From the NCBI RefSeq assembly GCF_900100625.1, contig NZ_FMTY01000002.1:62001-126000 (forward strand): a DNA stretch of 64,000 bases. Reading direction: 5' to 3'. The position numbers and the translations under genes are program-made. A model generated the notes under the pieces. The model was not told the origin of the DNA and did no database searches. It worked only from the letters and a program-made list of their open reading frames with translations. This DNA comes from Flavobacterium saliperosum (GTDB taxonomy: Bacteria; Bacteroidota; Bacteroidia; Flavobacteriales; Flavobacteriaceae). Positions 16,140 through 24,151 of this stretch are shown in pieces (position 1 is the stretch's first letter; each line of letters opens with the position of its first letter).

Positions 16140-17792
16140 ATGATTTACCCAAAAATACCTTTAGCCCAAAGTCTGATTGAAATCTGTAAAGCTAAAGACA
16201 TTCATACTGTTGTAATTTCACCCGGTTCCAGAAATGCTCCATTAACCATTGGTTTTGTCAGCAATCCGGCGTTTCAGTGTTACAGTATAGCCGACGAACG
16301 TTGTGCTGCTTTCTTTGCATTAGGCATCGCGCAACAAACGCAGAAACCAGTGGCGTTGGTTTGTACCTCAGGTTCGGCATTGCTGAATTATTATCCGGCT
16401 GTTGCCGAAGCGTTTTACAGTCAGATTCCATTAGTTGTGATTTCGGCAGACCGTCCGAAAAGTAAAATCGATATCGGCGACGGACAAACCATTCGTCAGG
16501 AAAACGTATTTGCCAATCATATCCTGTTCAATGCAAACTTACATGAAGATCCTTCGGAAGAAAACGATGTGAAGATCAATGAAGCCATTACAGTTGCGGT
16601 AAACCAAAAAGGGCCGGTACACATCAACGTGCCTTTCGAAGAACCATTGTATGAAACCGTCAGCGAACTTTCGGTACAACCTTTAATTGTTACATCTAAT
16701 CATCAACAAAAAGATCTCCCGAAGCTTGATGTGTTTGTGAAGCAATGGAATTCGGCCAAAAAGAAGCTGATTTTAATCGGAGGAAATTATCCGGATGCGA
16801 TTGATACCGCTTTAGTGAATCATTTGGCGAATGATCCTTCTGTTGTGGTAATGACCGAAGTAACGTCAAACCTGCACCATCCGAATTTCATAACCAATAT
16901 CGACACCATAATCACACCATTTACCGACGAAGATTTTAAGGCTTTTCAACCCGAAATCCTGATAACTTTGGGCGGGATGGTGGTTTCCAAACGTGTCAAG
17001 GCATTCTTGCGAAAATACAAACCGAACGAACATTGGCATATCGATGCACTTCGTGCTTACAATACTTTCGGTTGCTTGACACACCATTTTGAAGCGACTC
17101 CGAATGCGTTTTTCAATACATTTTTGACCGAAACAACTTCAACAGAAAGCGATTATCTGCAAAAGGCATTGGATTTAAAATTGCTTCGAAAAGATAAACA
17201 TGCCGAATATCTCAAAAGCATACCGTTTTCGGATATGAAAGTTTTCGAAACGATACTTCCGATGCTACCCGTGAACAGTCAGCTGCAAATCAGTAACAGT
17301 TCGCCCATTCGTTATGCGCAGTTGTTCGACATTCATCCGAGTATCGAAGTATTCTGTAACCGCGGAACGAGTGGCATCGACGGAAGTACTACAACCGCGA
17401 TCGGAGCCGCTTTGTCATCGGGTAAACACACCATTATGATTACCGGAGACGTGAGTTTCTTTTACGACAGTAATGCACTTTGGAACAATTACATTCCGAA
17501 AAATTTCAAAATCATTCTGATTAACAACAGAGGAGGTGGGATTTTCAGAATTCTTCCCGGACATCAGGAAACCCCGGTTTTCAATACGTTTTTTGAAACG
17601 ACACATACCTTAACGGCAGAACATCTGGCAAAAATGTATGGTTTTGACTATTTCAGCAGTGAAAATGAATCGGACCTACCATCGGAAATGCAATTGGTTT
17701 TAAATTCCGACAAACCTTCGATACTAGAAGTTTTCACTCCTACGGAAGTCAATAATAAAGTGCTGTTGGCGTATTTCAAAAATTTAACATAA
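16140..17792 (+). CDS. menD: 2-succinyl-5-enolpyruvyl-6-hydroxy-3-cyclohexene-1-carboxylate synthase (MenD)
   Basis: MenD joins isochorismate and 2-oxoglutarate with thiamine diphosphate in menaquinone synthesis. The 550-residue protein begins with the PYR-type domain (VISPGSRNAPLT at about residues 25-36, a MenD hallmark). The thiamine diphosphate and magnesium motif GDVSFFYD with INNRGGGIFR lies near residues 438-468. It has its own promoter and is the first of four men genes spread over the next 14 kb. Confidence 0.96.
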   Translation: MIYPKIPLAQSLIEICKAKDIHTVVISPGSRNAPLTIGFVSNPAFQCYSIADERCAAFFALGIAQQTQKPVALVCTSGSALLNYYPAVAEAFYSQIPLVVISADRPKSKIDIGDGQTIRQENVFANHILFNANLHEDPSEENDVKINEAITVAVNQKGPVHINVPFEEPLYETVSELSVQPLIVTSNHQQKDLPKLDVFVKQWNSAKKKLILIGGNYPDAIDTALVNHLANDPSVVVMTEVTSNLHHPNFITNIDTIITPFTDEDFKAFQPEILITLGGMVVSKRVKAFLRKYKPNEHWHIDALRAYNTFGCLTHHFEATPNAFFNTFLTETTSTESDYLQKALDLKLLRKDKHAEYLKSIPFSDMKVFETILPMLPVNSQLQISNSSPIRYAQLFDIHPSIEVFCNRGTSGIDGSTTTAIGAALSSGKHTIMITGDVSFFYDSNALWNNYIPKNFKIILINNRGGGIFRILPGHQETPVFNTFFETTHTLTAEHLAKMYGFDYFSSENESDLPSEMQLVLNSDKPSILEVFTPTEVNNKVLLAYFKNLT

Positions 17793-17842
17793 TAGTAATT
17801 TCCGTAAGTACGAAAAAGGCTCTTTTCTACGTTTTAATGTTT

Positions 17843-17850
17843 TAAATTTG
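17843..17850 (+). promoter_or_regulatory. -7 promoter box of the DUF2853 gene
   Basis: TAAATTTG matches TAnnTTTG, 40 bases upstream of the ATG at 17891. No clear TTG at -33. Confidence 0.35.
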
Positions 17851-17890
17851 AGAACAGTGATTCCGGTTATAAACATAAAAAACGAAAATT

Positions 17891-18232
17891 ATGAGTAAAA
17901 GAGATGAATTGATTGTAAAATATGCCGCCGATTTGAAAGACAAATGCGGTGTAACACCCAACATGGATTTGTTAACGAAAGTAACTATTGGTTGCGGTCC
18001 GTCAATTTACAATGCTGATGCGGCAACGGTTTCGGGTACATCCGAGTCAGAGTTGGCAACAGTTAAAAACAATTTCCTGATTAAGAAATTGGGGTTGAAA
18101 GACGGTCCGGATTTAGACAAAGGGATTAATACTGTAATAGATAAATACGGCCGTTCCAATAAAAACAAATACCGTGCGGTAGTTTACTATTTATTGACCG
18201 TTCATTTTAAAAAAGAGAATAGTTACAAGTAA
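17891..18232 (+). CDS. DUF2853 family protein
   Basis: The 113-residue soluble protein matches the DUF2853 family in length and in the segments MSKRDELIVKYAADLKDKCG and KYRAVVYYLLTVHFKKE. The family is widespread in bacteria and has no assigned function. It is monocistronic, between a -7 box and a terminator. Confidence 0.85.
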   Translation: MSKRDELIVKYAADLKDKCGVTPNMDLLTKVTIGCGPSIYNADAATVSGTSESELATVKNNFLIKKLGLKDGPDLDKGINTVIDKYGRSNKNKYRAVVYYLLTVHFKKENSYK

Positions 18233-18242
18233 TCTTAAAATA

Positions 18243-18269
18243 AAAAAGCGTCCAAATCGGGCGCTTTTT
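18243..18269. terminator. Bidirectional terminator
   Basis: AAAAAGCGTCC pairs with GGGCGCTTTTT with one G-U pair. It lies between the DUF2853 gene (plus) and the lipoprotein gene at 18272 (minus). Confidence 0.8.
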
Positions 18270-18271
18270 GT

Positions 18272-19801
18272 TTAATTTATGGTTTTGTTTTCCAGTACTT
18301 TGCCTTCTTCATCAAAAAGAATCATGCGTATTTTTTCGTCGGGTAAGGTTATCGAAAAAGTGTCGTTCTTTTCCAATAAAAAGCATCGGAACGGAACCTT
18401 TTTCGGATAATCGTTCGGTTTTTTAAATTCAGATTCATAATAGAGAGTTAGCTGGATATTCTTATGCTCCGAGTTCTTATAACTGAAAGTTCCTTTTTCG
18501 TCTTTGAAATTTAAGTTGTTGATGATGTTATAATCCGTCGATTCGTATTTACGGTCTAAAAAACCATTCTTTAAGAGCGCAACGGACTCGGTTACTTTCC
18601 GATACGAGTTCAAATGCGTTTGTGAAAAGGTCAGCGGATCGATTCGGTATTTTTCCTTAAAAATCTGCGCCATCCATTTTTTACCATTCGCATCCGGTTG
18701 TTCCGTGATGTGTGAAATTCCTGCCAATACGATTACTTTAGCATTGTTGTCTATCGCAAAAGTGTTGTTGTAAAGATTGTCGGCCTGACCCATTTCCCGG
18801 TCTTTGCATTTGTCTTGATTTTCATAAGCCACAAACTGAAAGCCCAACGATTGTGCGGTTCTAATGAGTTCGGCAAAATACTGTTCCCGGGTATAAAAAC
18901 CGGTTTCCATATCCAGTTTTCCGCCTTTGTTTAAAATGCTGTCTTTTTTTTCGTCCAGTGTTTCCAGAGCGAAATAGCGGAAACCTGATTTTTTCAGTTC
19001 CGGTAATAATTTGGTTAACAAAATGCGGTGGTTAGGATAAAAATGATTTTCGTTGAACATGACCAGTTTTTCATTTTTTGCCTTTTCCAGAATTTCCCGT
19101 TTCACATTTTCCAATCCGTTTGTCCCTTTTTGTTTGATTACGGAAATAATCGTGTCGTTTGTTTTATTGGGACTCCAGCGTTGAATGAGCTCCTCATAAA
19201 TGTTATTTTGCCCCAAAAAGGAAGCATAGGTGAGTTGCATTTGCAGTTTGTTCCATTTTTCCTGATTCGTATAAGAAGGGAAGTTATTGAATTCGGTTAA
19301 ACCTTTCAGAAACTGATGTGACGATTTGTTAGATTCGATTATATCATAAATGGAAGGCAATTTTTTGGCATAATTGTCTCCTAAAACAAGGTTTGACGAC
19401 AGTACTTTAAAATCTACCGAAGGATTTGATTTGTCCAAGGGAATGCCGATGAAAGTAAATGTATGATTACCGATTAAAGTGTCTTTCTGAAAATGATTTT
19501 TATATTTGAAAGCCTTTTTTGAATCCGTCAGGATGTAATATTCATAAATGGGATCAATGTATGTTTTTCCGTAAAGCAAAACATTGTCAAAGGGTACTTT
19601 GTTGGTTTTCAAATGGTTTTTTAAAGTCGATTTGGTTTTGATGAAGGTAACATCGCCATAGGATTTATGAGAAAATTTCAGACTGTCGTTGATGACCGAA
19701 CTGTTTTCGTTAATATAAGTGTTCGATTCAAAATACGGGCTGATTTTATCGGAACAACCATATATTGTAGTCAAAATTATAAGTGTAATCGTTTTTCTCA
19801 T
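18272..19801 (-). CDS. Large lipoprotein with a ChaN/TIKI/EreA-like domain
   Basis: The 509-residue protein has a short signal peptide with lipobox IYGC (cysteine 16). The central part (about 240-390) contains KLVMFNENHFYPNHR, FRYFALETLD and KVIVLAGISHI, a spacing of E, H and catalytic-type residues like that of the ChaN/TIKI/erythromycin-esterase superfamily. The flanking N-terminal 220 and C-terminal 110 residues are not recognised. The protein is probably periplasmic or on the outer membrane. The family assignment is tentative. It converges with the DUF2853 gene and diverges from cvfB. Confidence 0.6.
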   Translation of the reverse strand: MRKTITLIILTTIYGCSDKISPYFESNTYINENSSVINDSLKFSHKSYGDVTFIKTKSTLKNHLKTNKVPFDNVLLYGKTYIDPIYEYYILTDSKKAFKYKNHFQKDTLIGNHTFTFIGIPLDKSNPSVDFKVLSSNLVLGDNYAKKLPSIYDIIESNKSSHQFLKGLTEFNNFPSYTNQEKWNKLQMQLTYASFLGQNNIYEELIQRWSPNKTNDTIISVIKQKGTNGLENVKREILEKAKNEKLVMFNENHFYPNHRILLTKLLPELKKSGFRYFALETLDEKKDSILNKGGKLDMETGFYTREQYFAELIRTAQSLGFQFVAYENQDKCKDREMGQADNLYNNTFAIDNNAKVIVLAGISHITEQPDANGKKWMAQIFKEKYRIDPLTFSQTHLNSYRKVTESVALLKNGFLDRKYESTDYNIINNLNFKDEKGTFSYKNSEHKNIQLTLYYESEFKKPNDYPKKVPFRCFLLEKNDTFSITLPDEKIRMILFDEEGKVLENKTIN

Positions 19802-19883
19802 GAATTAAAAGTACTAATTTTCTGCTAAAACGAAATATTTTAACGATTATTGCCTGTTCAAAACAGATGTTAAAACTACTTCG

Positions 19884-19891
19884 TATCTTTG
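19884..19891 (+). promoter_or_regulatory. -7 promoter box of cvfB
   Basis: TATCTTTG followed by C is a perfect -7 element, 22 bases upstream of the ATG at 19914. Confidence 0.5.
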
Positions 19892-19913
19892 CCGTTAATA
19901 ATACTTTGCAGAA

Positions 19914-20759
19914 ATGATCGAAATAGGAAAATACAATACGCTTACAATATTAAGAGATACCAAGGTTGGTTTGTATCTGGGAAATCCGACGGAAGACCCG
20001 GAAGGCATTCACGATGTACTTTTGCCAAACAAATACGTGCCTAACGATTTCGAAATTGGTGATGAAATTACGGTTTTCATTTATCTCGATCACGAAGAGC
20101 GTCCTGTAGCTACTACACTAGAGCCGTATATTTTCCTGAATGAATTTGCATTGCTTCGCGTGAACTACATTAACGAGTTCGGAGCGTTTATGAATTGGGG
20201 AATGGAGAAGGATTTGTTTGTCCCGTTCAAAGAACAGGCGCGTCCAATGGAGCAGGGAAAACGCTATTTGGTGTACATGTATATGGATGAGAAAACCAAT
20301 CGTTTGGTGGCATCCAGTAAGTTAAATCAGTTTCTGACTAACGAAGACATTACTGTTGAAGTAGGCGAGGAAGTGGATTTAATCGTTTCACACATTACCG
20401 ATTTGGGTATCAACGTTATCATCAACGAAAAGCACAAAGGATTACTTTATAAGAATGAGGTTTATGACGATTTGCGTACCGGCGACCGAATTGTAGGGTT
20501 CATTAAAAACATCCGTCCCGACGGTAAAATTGATGTTTCCGTTCGTAAATTAGGTTTTGAAAGCATCGAACCGAGTTCTCAGGTTATTTTGGATGAACTG
20601 AAAGCCAGCAGAGGTTTTCTTCGTTTGAATGACGATTCGCATCCGGAAGACATCAAAACGGTATTGAAAATGAGTAAAAAAACCTTCAAGAAAGCCATCG
20701 GATTGCTGTACAAGCAAAAACTCATCGATATCAAAGACGACGGAATCCATCTGTTGTAA
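19914..20759 (+). CDS. CvfB family S1-like RNA-binding protein
   Basis: The 281-residue protein follows the CvfB/YitL pattern: an N-terminal beta-barrel, S1 RNA-binding domains (for example FALLRVNYINEFGAFMNWG near residues 79-97 and VDLIVSHITDLGINVIIN near 153-170), and a C-terminal winged-helix domain (SKKTFKKAIGLLYKQKLI). CvfB in Staphylococcus affects virulence gene expression and binds RNA. In flavobacteria its targets are unknown. It has its own -7 box and appears monocistronic. Confidence 0.87.
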   Translation: MIEIGKYNTLTILRDTKVGLYLGNPTEDPEGIHDVLLPNKYVPNDFEIGDEITVFIYLDHEERPVATTLEPYIFLNEFALLRVNYINEFGAFMNWGMEKDLFVPFKEQARPMEQGKRYLVYMYMDEKTNRLVASSKLNQFLTNEDITVEVGEEVDLIVSHITDLGINVIINEKHKGLLYKNEVYDDLRTGDRIVGFIKNIRPDGKIDVSVRKLGFESIEPSSQVILDELKASRGFLRLNDDSHPEDIKTVLKMSKKTFKKAIGLLYKQKLIDIKDDGIHLL

Positions 20760-20815
20760 ATCAGCTACTTATTGTTAAAATTTATTAAAATAGAATTTCG
20801 GTTCGTTTTTATTCA

Positions 20816-20842
20816 TACATTTGTATATACAATAATTGTATA
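20816..20842 (+). promoter_or_regulatory. Promoter box and 17-bp palindrome upstream of ygiD
   Basis: TACATTTG at 20816-20823 is a perfect -7 box. Immediately after it, TATACAAT-A-ATTGTATA (20826-20842) is a perfect inverted repeat that covers the predicted transcription start and ends 3 bases before the ATG. It looks like a repressor operator, or less likely an RNA hairpin over the ribosome-binding site. Confidence 0.55.
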
Positions 20843-20845
20843 GAA

Positions 20846-21724
20846 ATGGAAAGATCGGATTTTATCAAAACTATATTAGGAGGAGCAGCTATGGCATCGT
20901 TATACCCATTTTATAATTGGACAAAAGACTTAAACGAAGAAGATATAAAGCTTCCGGTTTTATTTATCGGACACGGTTCACCCATGAACGGAATTGAGGA
21001 CAATCAGTTTTCACAAACCTGGCGAAAAATGGGAATGGAAATACAAAAACCTAAAGCCGTTTTGGTAATTTCTGCGCATTGGTTAACCAGAGGAACTCAC
21101 ATCACCGCAATGAACAATCCGAAAACAATTCACGATTTTGGTGGTTTTCCGCAAGAACTGTTTAATGTGCAATATCCAGCCCCCGGAAATCCGGAATTGG
21201 CGCAAGCCACAAAACAATTAATCACAACGACGGATGTTGGTTTAGATCACGATTGGGGCTTGGACCACGGTACCTGGACAGTAGTTCGCCACATGTATCC
21301 CGATGCGGACATTCCCGTTTTGCAGTTGAGTATTGATTACAGTAAACCCCCGCAATATCATTATGATTTGGCGAAACAATTGGCCGCATTACGTAAAAAA
21401 GGGGTGTTGATTATAGGAAGCGGAAACATGGTGCATAATTTAGGTATGGTAGCATGGGACAAGCTGAGCGAACCGGAATACGGTTTCGACTGGGCCAACG
21501 AAATGAATACGATTTTTAAGCGTAAAATTTCCGATGGGAATCACAAAGCGTTAATCGATTATGAAACTCTGGACAAAGCCGCCAAATTAGCCATTCCGAC
21601 ACCGGATCATTATTACCCGATGCTTTACAATCTTGCGTTACAGGATGCTAAAGACGATATCAGTTTCTTTAATGATAAAGCGGTAGGCGGTTCTTTAACG
21701 ATGACTTCAGTGAAAATCGGTTAA
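20846..21724 (+). CDS. ygiD: 4,5-DOPA dioxygenase-like extradiol dioxygenase (YgiD family)
   Basis: The 292-residue protein is a class III extradiol ring-cleavage dioxygenase of the DODA/YgiD family, which opens catechol-type rings such as DOPA with iron or zinc. Expected metal and acid-base histidines are visible in LFIGHGSPMNG, VISAHWLTRG, DHGTWTVVRHM and GSGNMVHNLG. Residues 1-35 (MERSDFIKTILGGAAMAS) form an extra N-terminal segment resembling a twin-arginine-like or membrane-associated leader, so it may act outside the cytoplasm. The natural substrate is unknown. A palindrome just upstream suggests regulation by a dedicated repressor not encoded nearby. Confidence 0.88.
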   Translation: MERSDFIKTILGGAAMASLYPFYNWTKDLNEEDIKLPVLFIGHGSPMNGIEDNQFSQTWRKMGMEIQKPKAVLVISAHWLTRGTHITAMNNPKTIHDFGGFPQELFNVQYPAPGNPELAQATKQLITTTDVGLDHDWGLDHGTWTVVRHMYPDADIPVLQLSIDYSKPPQYHYDLAKQLAALRKKGVLIIGSGNMVHNLGMVAWDKLSEPEYGFDWANEMNTIFKRKISDGNHKALIDYETLDKAAKLAIPTPDHYYPMLYNLALQDAKDDISFFNDKAVGGSLTMTSVKIG

Positions 21725-21728
21725 ATGG

Positions 21729-21775
21729 AACGCGGATAACACAAATGCAAGCAACGCGGATTTTAGCTGATTTCT
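21729..21775 (+). repeat. Dispersed repeat of the GCGGATAACAC family, copy 1
   Basis: The 47-bp segment after ygiD reads GCGGATAACACAAATGCAAG and continues into ACGCGGATTTT. The same sequence with few changes is found at 27167-27212. It is non-coding. Confidence 0.65.
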
Positions 21776-21798
21776 CGTATATTTTTGCGAGTTTGCGG

Positions 21799-22230
21799 TT
21801 AAATTATCTGAATATTCGGGTTGATTTTCAATAATTCGGCAATAAAATCTTCTTTGTTTTTCGGAGAAATGTAAATATCATCGAATTTGTTATAGGTTAT
21901 TGTTAAACCATAACTACCCAATGCAGGTTTTAAAAGCGAAGTTACATACCAGGTTTTTACATTCTGAATTTTATTGATTTTTAAAATATCAATTTGTCCC
22001 CGTATCGGTCCGGAGCAATAATGCAATTTGTGTTCTCTGATTTTATAATAGGTATCGACCAATATCCACAAAATTAAGAAAGCAATCAACCCTAAAAATA
22101 TCCTTATCGGAATTGGCATTTCTTCAATAGTTTCACTTTCAATGATAAAAAAAGAAGCAATGGTTCCGAAAACGACCAGAACCAAAATCATAGTAGAGAT
22201 ATAGTTTATTGTGGAGCGATAGGTTCTCAT
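21799..22230 (-). CDS. Small membrane protein with bacterial PH-like domain
   Basis: The 143-residue protein has two hydrophobic helices at about residues 10-30 and 38-57 and then a beta-rich region (HKLHYCSGPIRGQIDILKIN, QNVKTWYVTSLLKPALGS) that fits a bacterial PH-like domain. Its function is unknown. A longer frame starts at TTG 22254 inside the upstream gene, but the ATG at 22230 leaves a normal 10-base gap after the serine hydrolase stop. The two genes are probably co-transcribed. Confidence 0.65.
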   Translation of the reverse strand: MRTYRSTINYISTMILVLVVFGTIASFFIIESETIEEMPIPIRIFLGLIAFLILWILVDTYYKIREHKLHYCSGPIRGQIDILKINKIQNVKTWYVTSLLKPALGSYGLTITYNKFDDIYISPKNKEDFIAELLKINPNIQII

Positions 22231-22240
22231 ATTAAGAATT

Positions 22241-23431
22241 TTACTCTGCACCAATTACAGCATCCTTGAATTTAAACGGATAATCACCAAAATGCGGTGC
22301 CAGTTTTTTAGTCTGATAGGTTTTGTGGGTATACTTGTTGGAAAGCGAAATAATGGTTACGTTTTCTTTTCGTAAAGTCACCAAAGAGGAGGTGTTACCA
22401 TGCCACCAACCGTTGTGGAAGAAATATTTCTGACCGGTTTCAAACTCCATCATTCGAATGCCCAAACCATAATTACGTTGCCCTTTGGTTTCATAACTGT
22501 AGCCTTTGAACATTTCCGCTTTCATTTTTTTGCTTAAGAATGCATCGGAATAGGTTGCGGTTTCAAATTTCAGTAAGTCTCTCGGAGTGGAGTAGATGTT
22601 CTTATCTCCGTATACTTCATCCAAAAATTCAAACGCCAATCGTAAATAGTTGTTCTTGTAGGACTGACTCACTTCGTCTTTCTTTTCCAGATTGTCGAAA
22701 ACAAAGGTGTTTTTCATTCCCAATGGTTCAAAAATCATTTCGTTCATTGCCGCGGCATATTTTTTACCGGTAACTTTTTCGATAATCAAAGCCAGTAAGG
22801 CATAATTGGTGTTGCAGTAACCAAAACGGGTGCCGGGTTTCGATTCCAATCCGATTGGTTTTGTAGCCAGAAGATCAAGTACGTCCTGATTGGTCAGTGT
22901 TTTTTTCTTGTCCCAAACGCCTTTGTCATCGGTGAAATAGGCATAATTGCGTAACCCGCTTCGATGGTTCAATAACATGCGAACCGAGGTTTCCTCATGA
23001 GGGAAAGTAGGCAAATAGGTTTTTACGGATTTGTCCAGTTCGATGTCGCCTTCTTCCGCTAATTTCAAAATGCAGACCGCCGTGAGCATTTTACTTACCG
23101 AAGCAATGTGAATGGGCTTATCGGCTGTGATTTTATCGTCTTTTTCCTTATAGGCATAACCGCTGTAGTTTTCATAAATGATCTGACCGTTTTTGGCCAC
23201 CAGAAAACCACCGCTGAAATCTTTCGGATTATAGTGTTTATTGTAAAAGTTTTCCACATAAGCCCTGTTCTCAGAAGTGAATTTTGAACTTAACTTAGGG
23301 AAGCTGACTTCGTATTTATCGGCTAAAAGAACAGTGTCGTTTGTGTCGTTTCCGTTTTTTCCGGATTTGTCTTTATTACAGCTTAAAAATAGGAAAAATG
23401 AAAGTATGGGGATATATCTTGAAATTCTCAT
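22241..23431 (-). CDS. Serine hydrolase of the beta-lactamase/D-Ala-D-Ala carboxypeptidase fold, lipoprotein
   Basis: Starting at the ATG at 23431 the protein has 396 residues and a signal peptide with lipobox FLSC (cysteine 18). Catalytic-type motifs of the class C beta-lactamase fold are present: SVSK (serine about 111, lysine about 114), YCNTNYA, and HNGWWHG near the C-terminus. Such proteins act on peptidoglycan peptides or as esterases; the substrate is not predictable. The longer TTG start (23479) would place 16 residues before the signal peptide and is rejected. A small PH-like gene follows. Confidence 0.85.
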   Translation of the reverse strand: MRISRYIPILSFFLFLSCNKDKSGKNGNDTNDTVLLADKYEVSFPKLSSKFTSENRAYVENFYNKHYNPKDFSGGFLVAKNGQIIYENYSGYAYKEKDDKITADKPIHIASVSKMLTAVCILKLAEEGDIELDKSVKTYLPTFPHEETSVRMLLNHRSGLRNYAYFTDDKGVWDKKKTLTNQDVLDLLATKPIGLESKPGTRFGYCNTNYALLALIIEKVTGKKYAAAMNEMIFEPLGMKNTFVFDNLEKKDEVSQSYKNNYLRLAFEFLDEVYGDKNIYSTPRDLLKFETATYSDAFLSKKMKAEMFKGYSYETKGQRNYGLGIRMMEFETGQKYFFHNGWWHGNTSSLVTLRKENVTIISLSNKYTHKTYQTKKLAPHFGDYPFKFKDAVIGAE

Positions 23432-23542
23432 TGTAAATCTTGGTAAAAAGCAAATATAATTAACCAATACTATTTTCAAAATGCCAAACCCAAATAATTT
23501 CTGTTAAAATTCATAAAAGCGTACGTTGGAATGCATTGGATA

Positions 23543-23575
23543 ATAAAAAAAAGGCTAACCTTTTGGGTTAGCCTT
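23543..23575 (-). terminator. Terminator of the small lipoprotein transcript
   Basis: On the minus strand AAGGCTAACC pairs with GGTTAGCCTT around a CAAAA loop and is followed by a run of eight T. It lies about 170 bases after the small lipoprotein stop codon, which leaves an unusually long 3' untranslated region. Confidence 0.8.
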
Positions 23576-23745
23576 ACTTATTTTTTTAAAAAAAATAAAT
23601 TCTGACAGTTGCATCAGCTGAAAAATAGCACTGAACACCAACTGCCTTAAAATTTCTTTGTCTTTAAGCAGAGAGTCAAAACTTCATCTCATTAATCCGA
23701 CATTCACTTCATAACCTATGGTACTTAAATAACTTAAAAGAAATT
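23576..23745 (-). ncRNA. Possible structured 3' UTR or small RNA
   Basis: On the minus strand AATTTCTTT (starting 4 bases after the lipoprotein stop) can pair with AAAGAAATT about 85 bases later, with CTTTTAAG/CTTAAAG extending the stem. A second hairpin (CAGTTG/CAACTG) and the strong terminator follow. No family is recognised, and the structure has not been tested by covariation. Confidence 0.25.
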
Positions 23746-23748
23746 GAC

Positions 23749-23946
23749 TTATTTTTTTGTCAATGTATCTTTCTCTACTTCCACAGGTGCTACTTCATCA
23801 GTCATAATGCTGTCAGTCGCAACAGTATCCACTTGCTCCGTCATAGCTGCCTCGGTTGTTTCTTCAGGTTTTACTTCAGAATTATTTTTACAACTGGCAA
23901 AAAATACTACAGACAAAAGAGCGACAAAAATTACAGATTTTTTCAA
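23749..23946 (-). CDS. Small acidic lipoprotein with TTG start
   Basis: The 65-residue protein has a clear signal peptide (KKSVIFVALLSVVFF) and lipobox FASC with the lipidated cysteine at residue 19, followed by a short acidic, threonine-rich tail (PEETTEAAMTEQVDTV). The initiation codon is TTG at 23946; there is no in-frame ATG that would keep the signal peptide. An imperfect palindrome lies upstream at 23977-24003. Function is unknown. Confidence 0.65.
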   Translation of the reverse strand: MKKSVIFVALLSVVFFASCKNNSEVKPEETTEAAMTEQVDTVATDSIMTDEVAPVEVEKDTLTKK

Positions 23947-23976
23947 AGAATAACTTTTTTAATTAATAAATTAGTG

Positions 23977-24003
23977 AACTAACTTCTTGTGAAAGAAGTA
24001 GTT
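23977..24003. promoter_or_regulatory. Imperfect palindrome upstream of the small lipoprotein
   Basis: AACTAACTTCTT and AAGAAGTAGTT flank GTGA, forming an inverted repeat with one extra base. It lies about 30 bases before the TTG start and could be an operator or a leader hairpin. Confidence 0.4.
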
Positions 24004-24151
24004 AAATTTACAAAAAATACAATTCAAAACCGAGTTTATTGTAAAACATTTTTGTTAAAATTGCGATTCCCTGTTTTTGGTTTTTTTGTTTGCAAATGAT
24101 TACTGACAACCGCTCAAATTGTTTTATTTTTACATTTTAAATTTGAAAAAC

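Larger units (their letters stand above)
23432..23748. other. Non-coding region with terminator and possible structured RNA
   Basis: This 317-bp region separates two minus-strand lipoprotein genes. It contains the upstream region of the serine hydrolase, a terminator at 23543-23575 and, between the terminator and the small lipoprotein gene, about 165 bp with two potential helices (23737-23745 with 23651-23659, and 23639-23644 with 23606-23611). No coding frame is convincing. Confidence 0.5.

Noticed and set aside
23744..23953. Plus-strand 69-codon frame rich in serine and threonine
   Set aside because: It mirrors the small lipoprotein gene, whose signal peptide and lipobox are clear on the minus strand.
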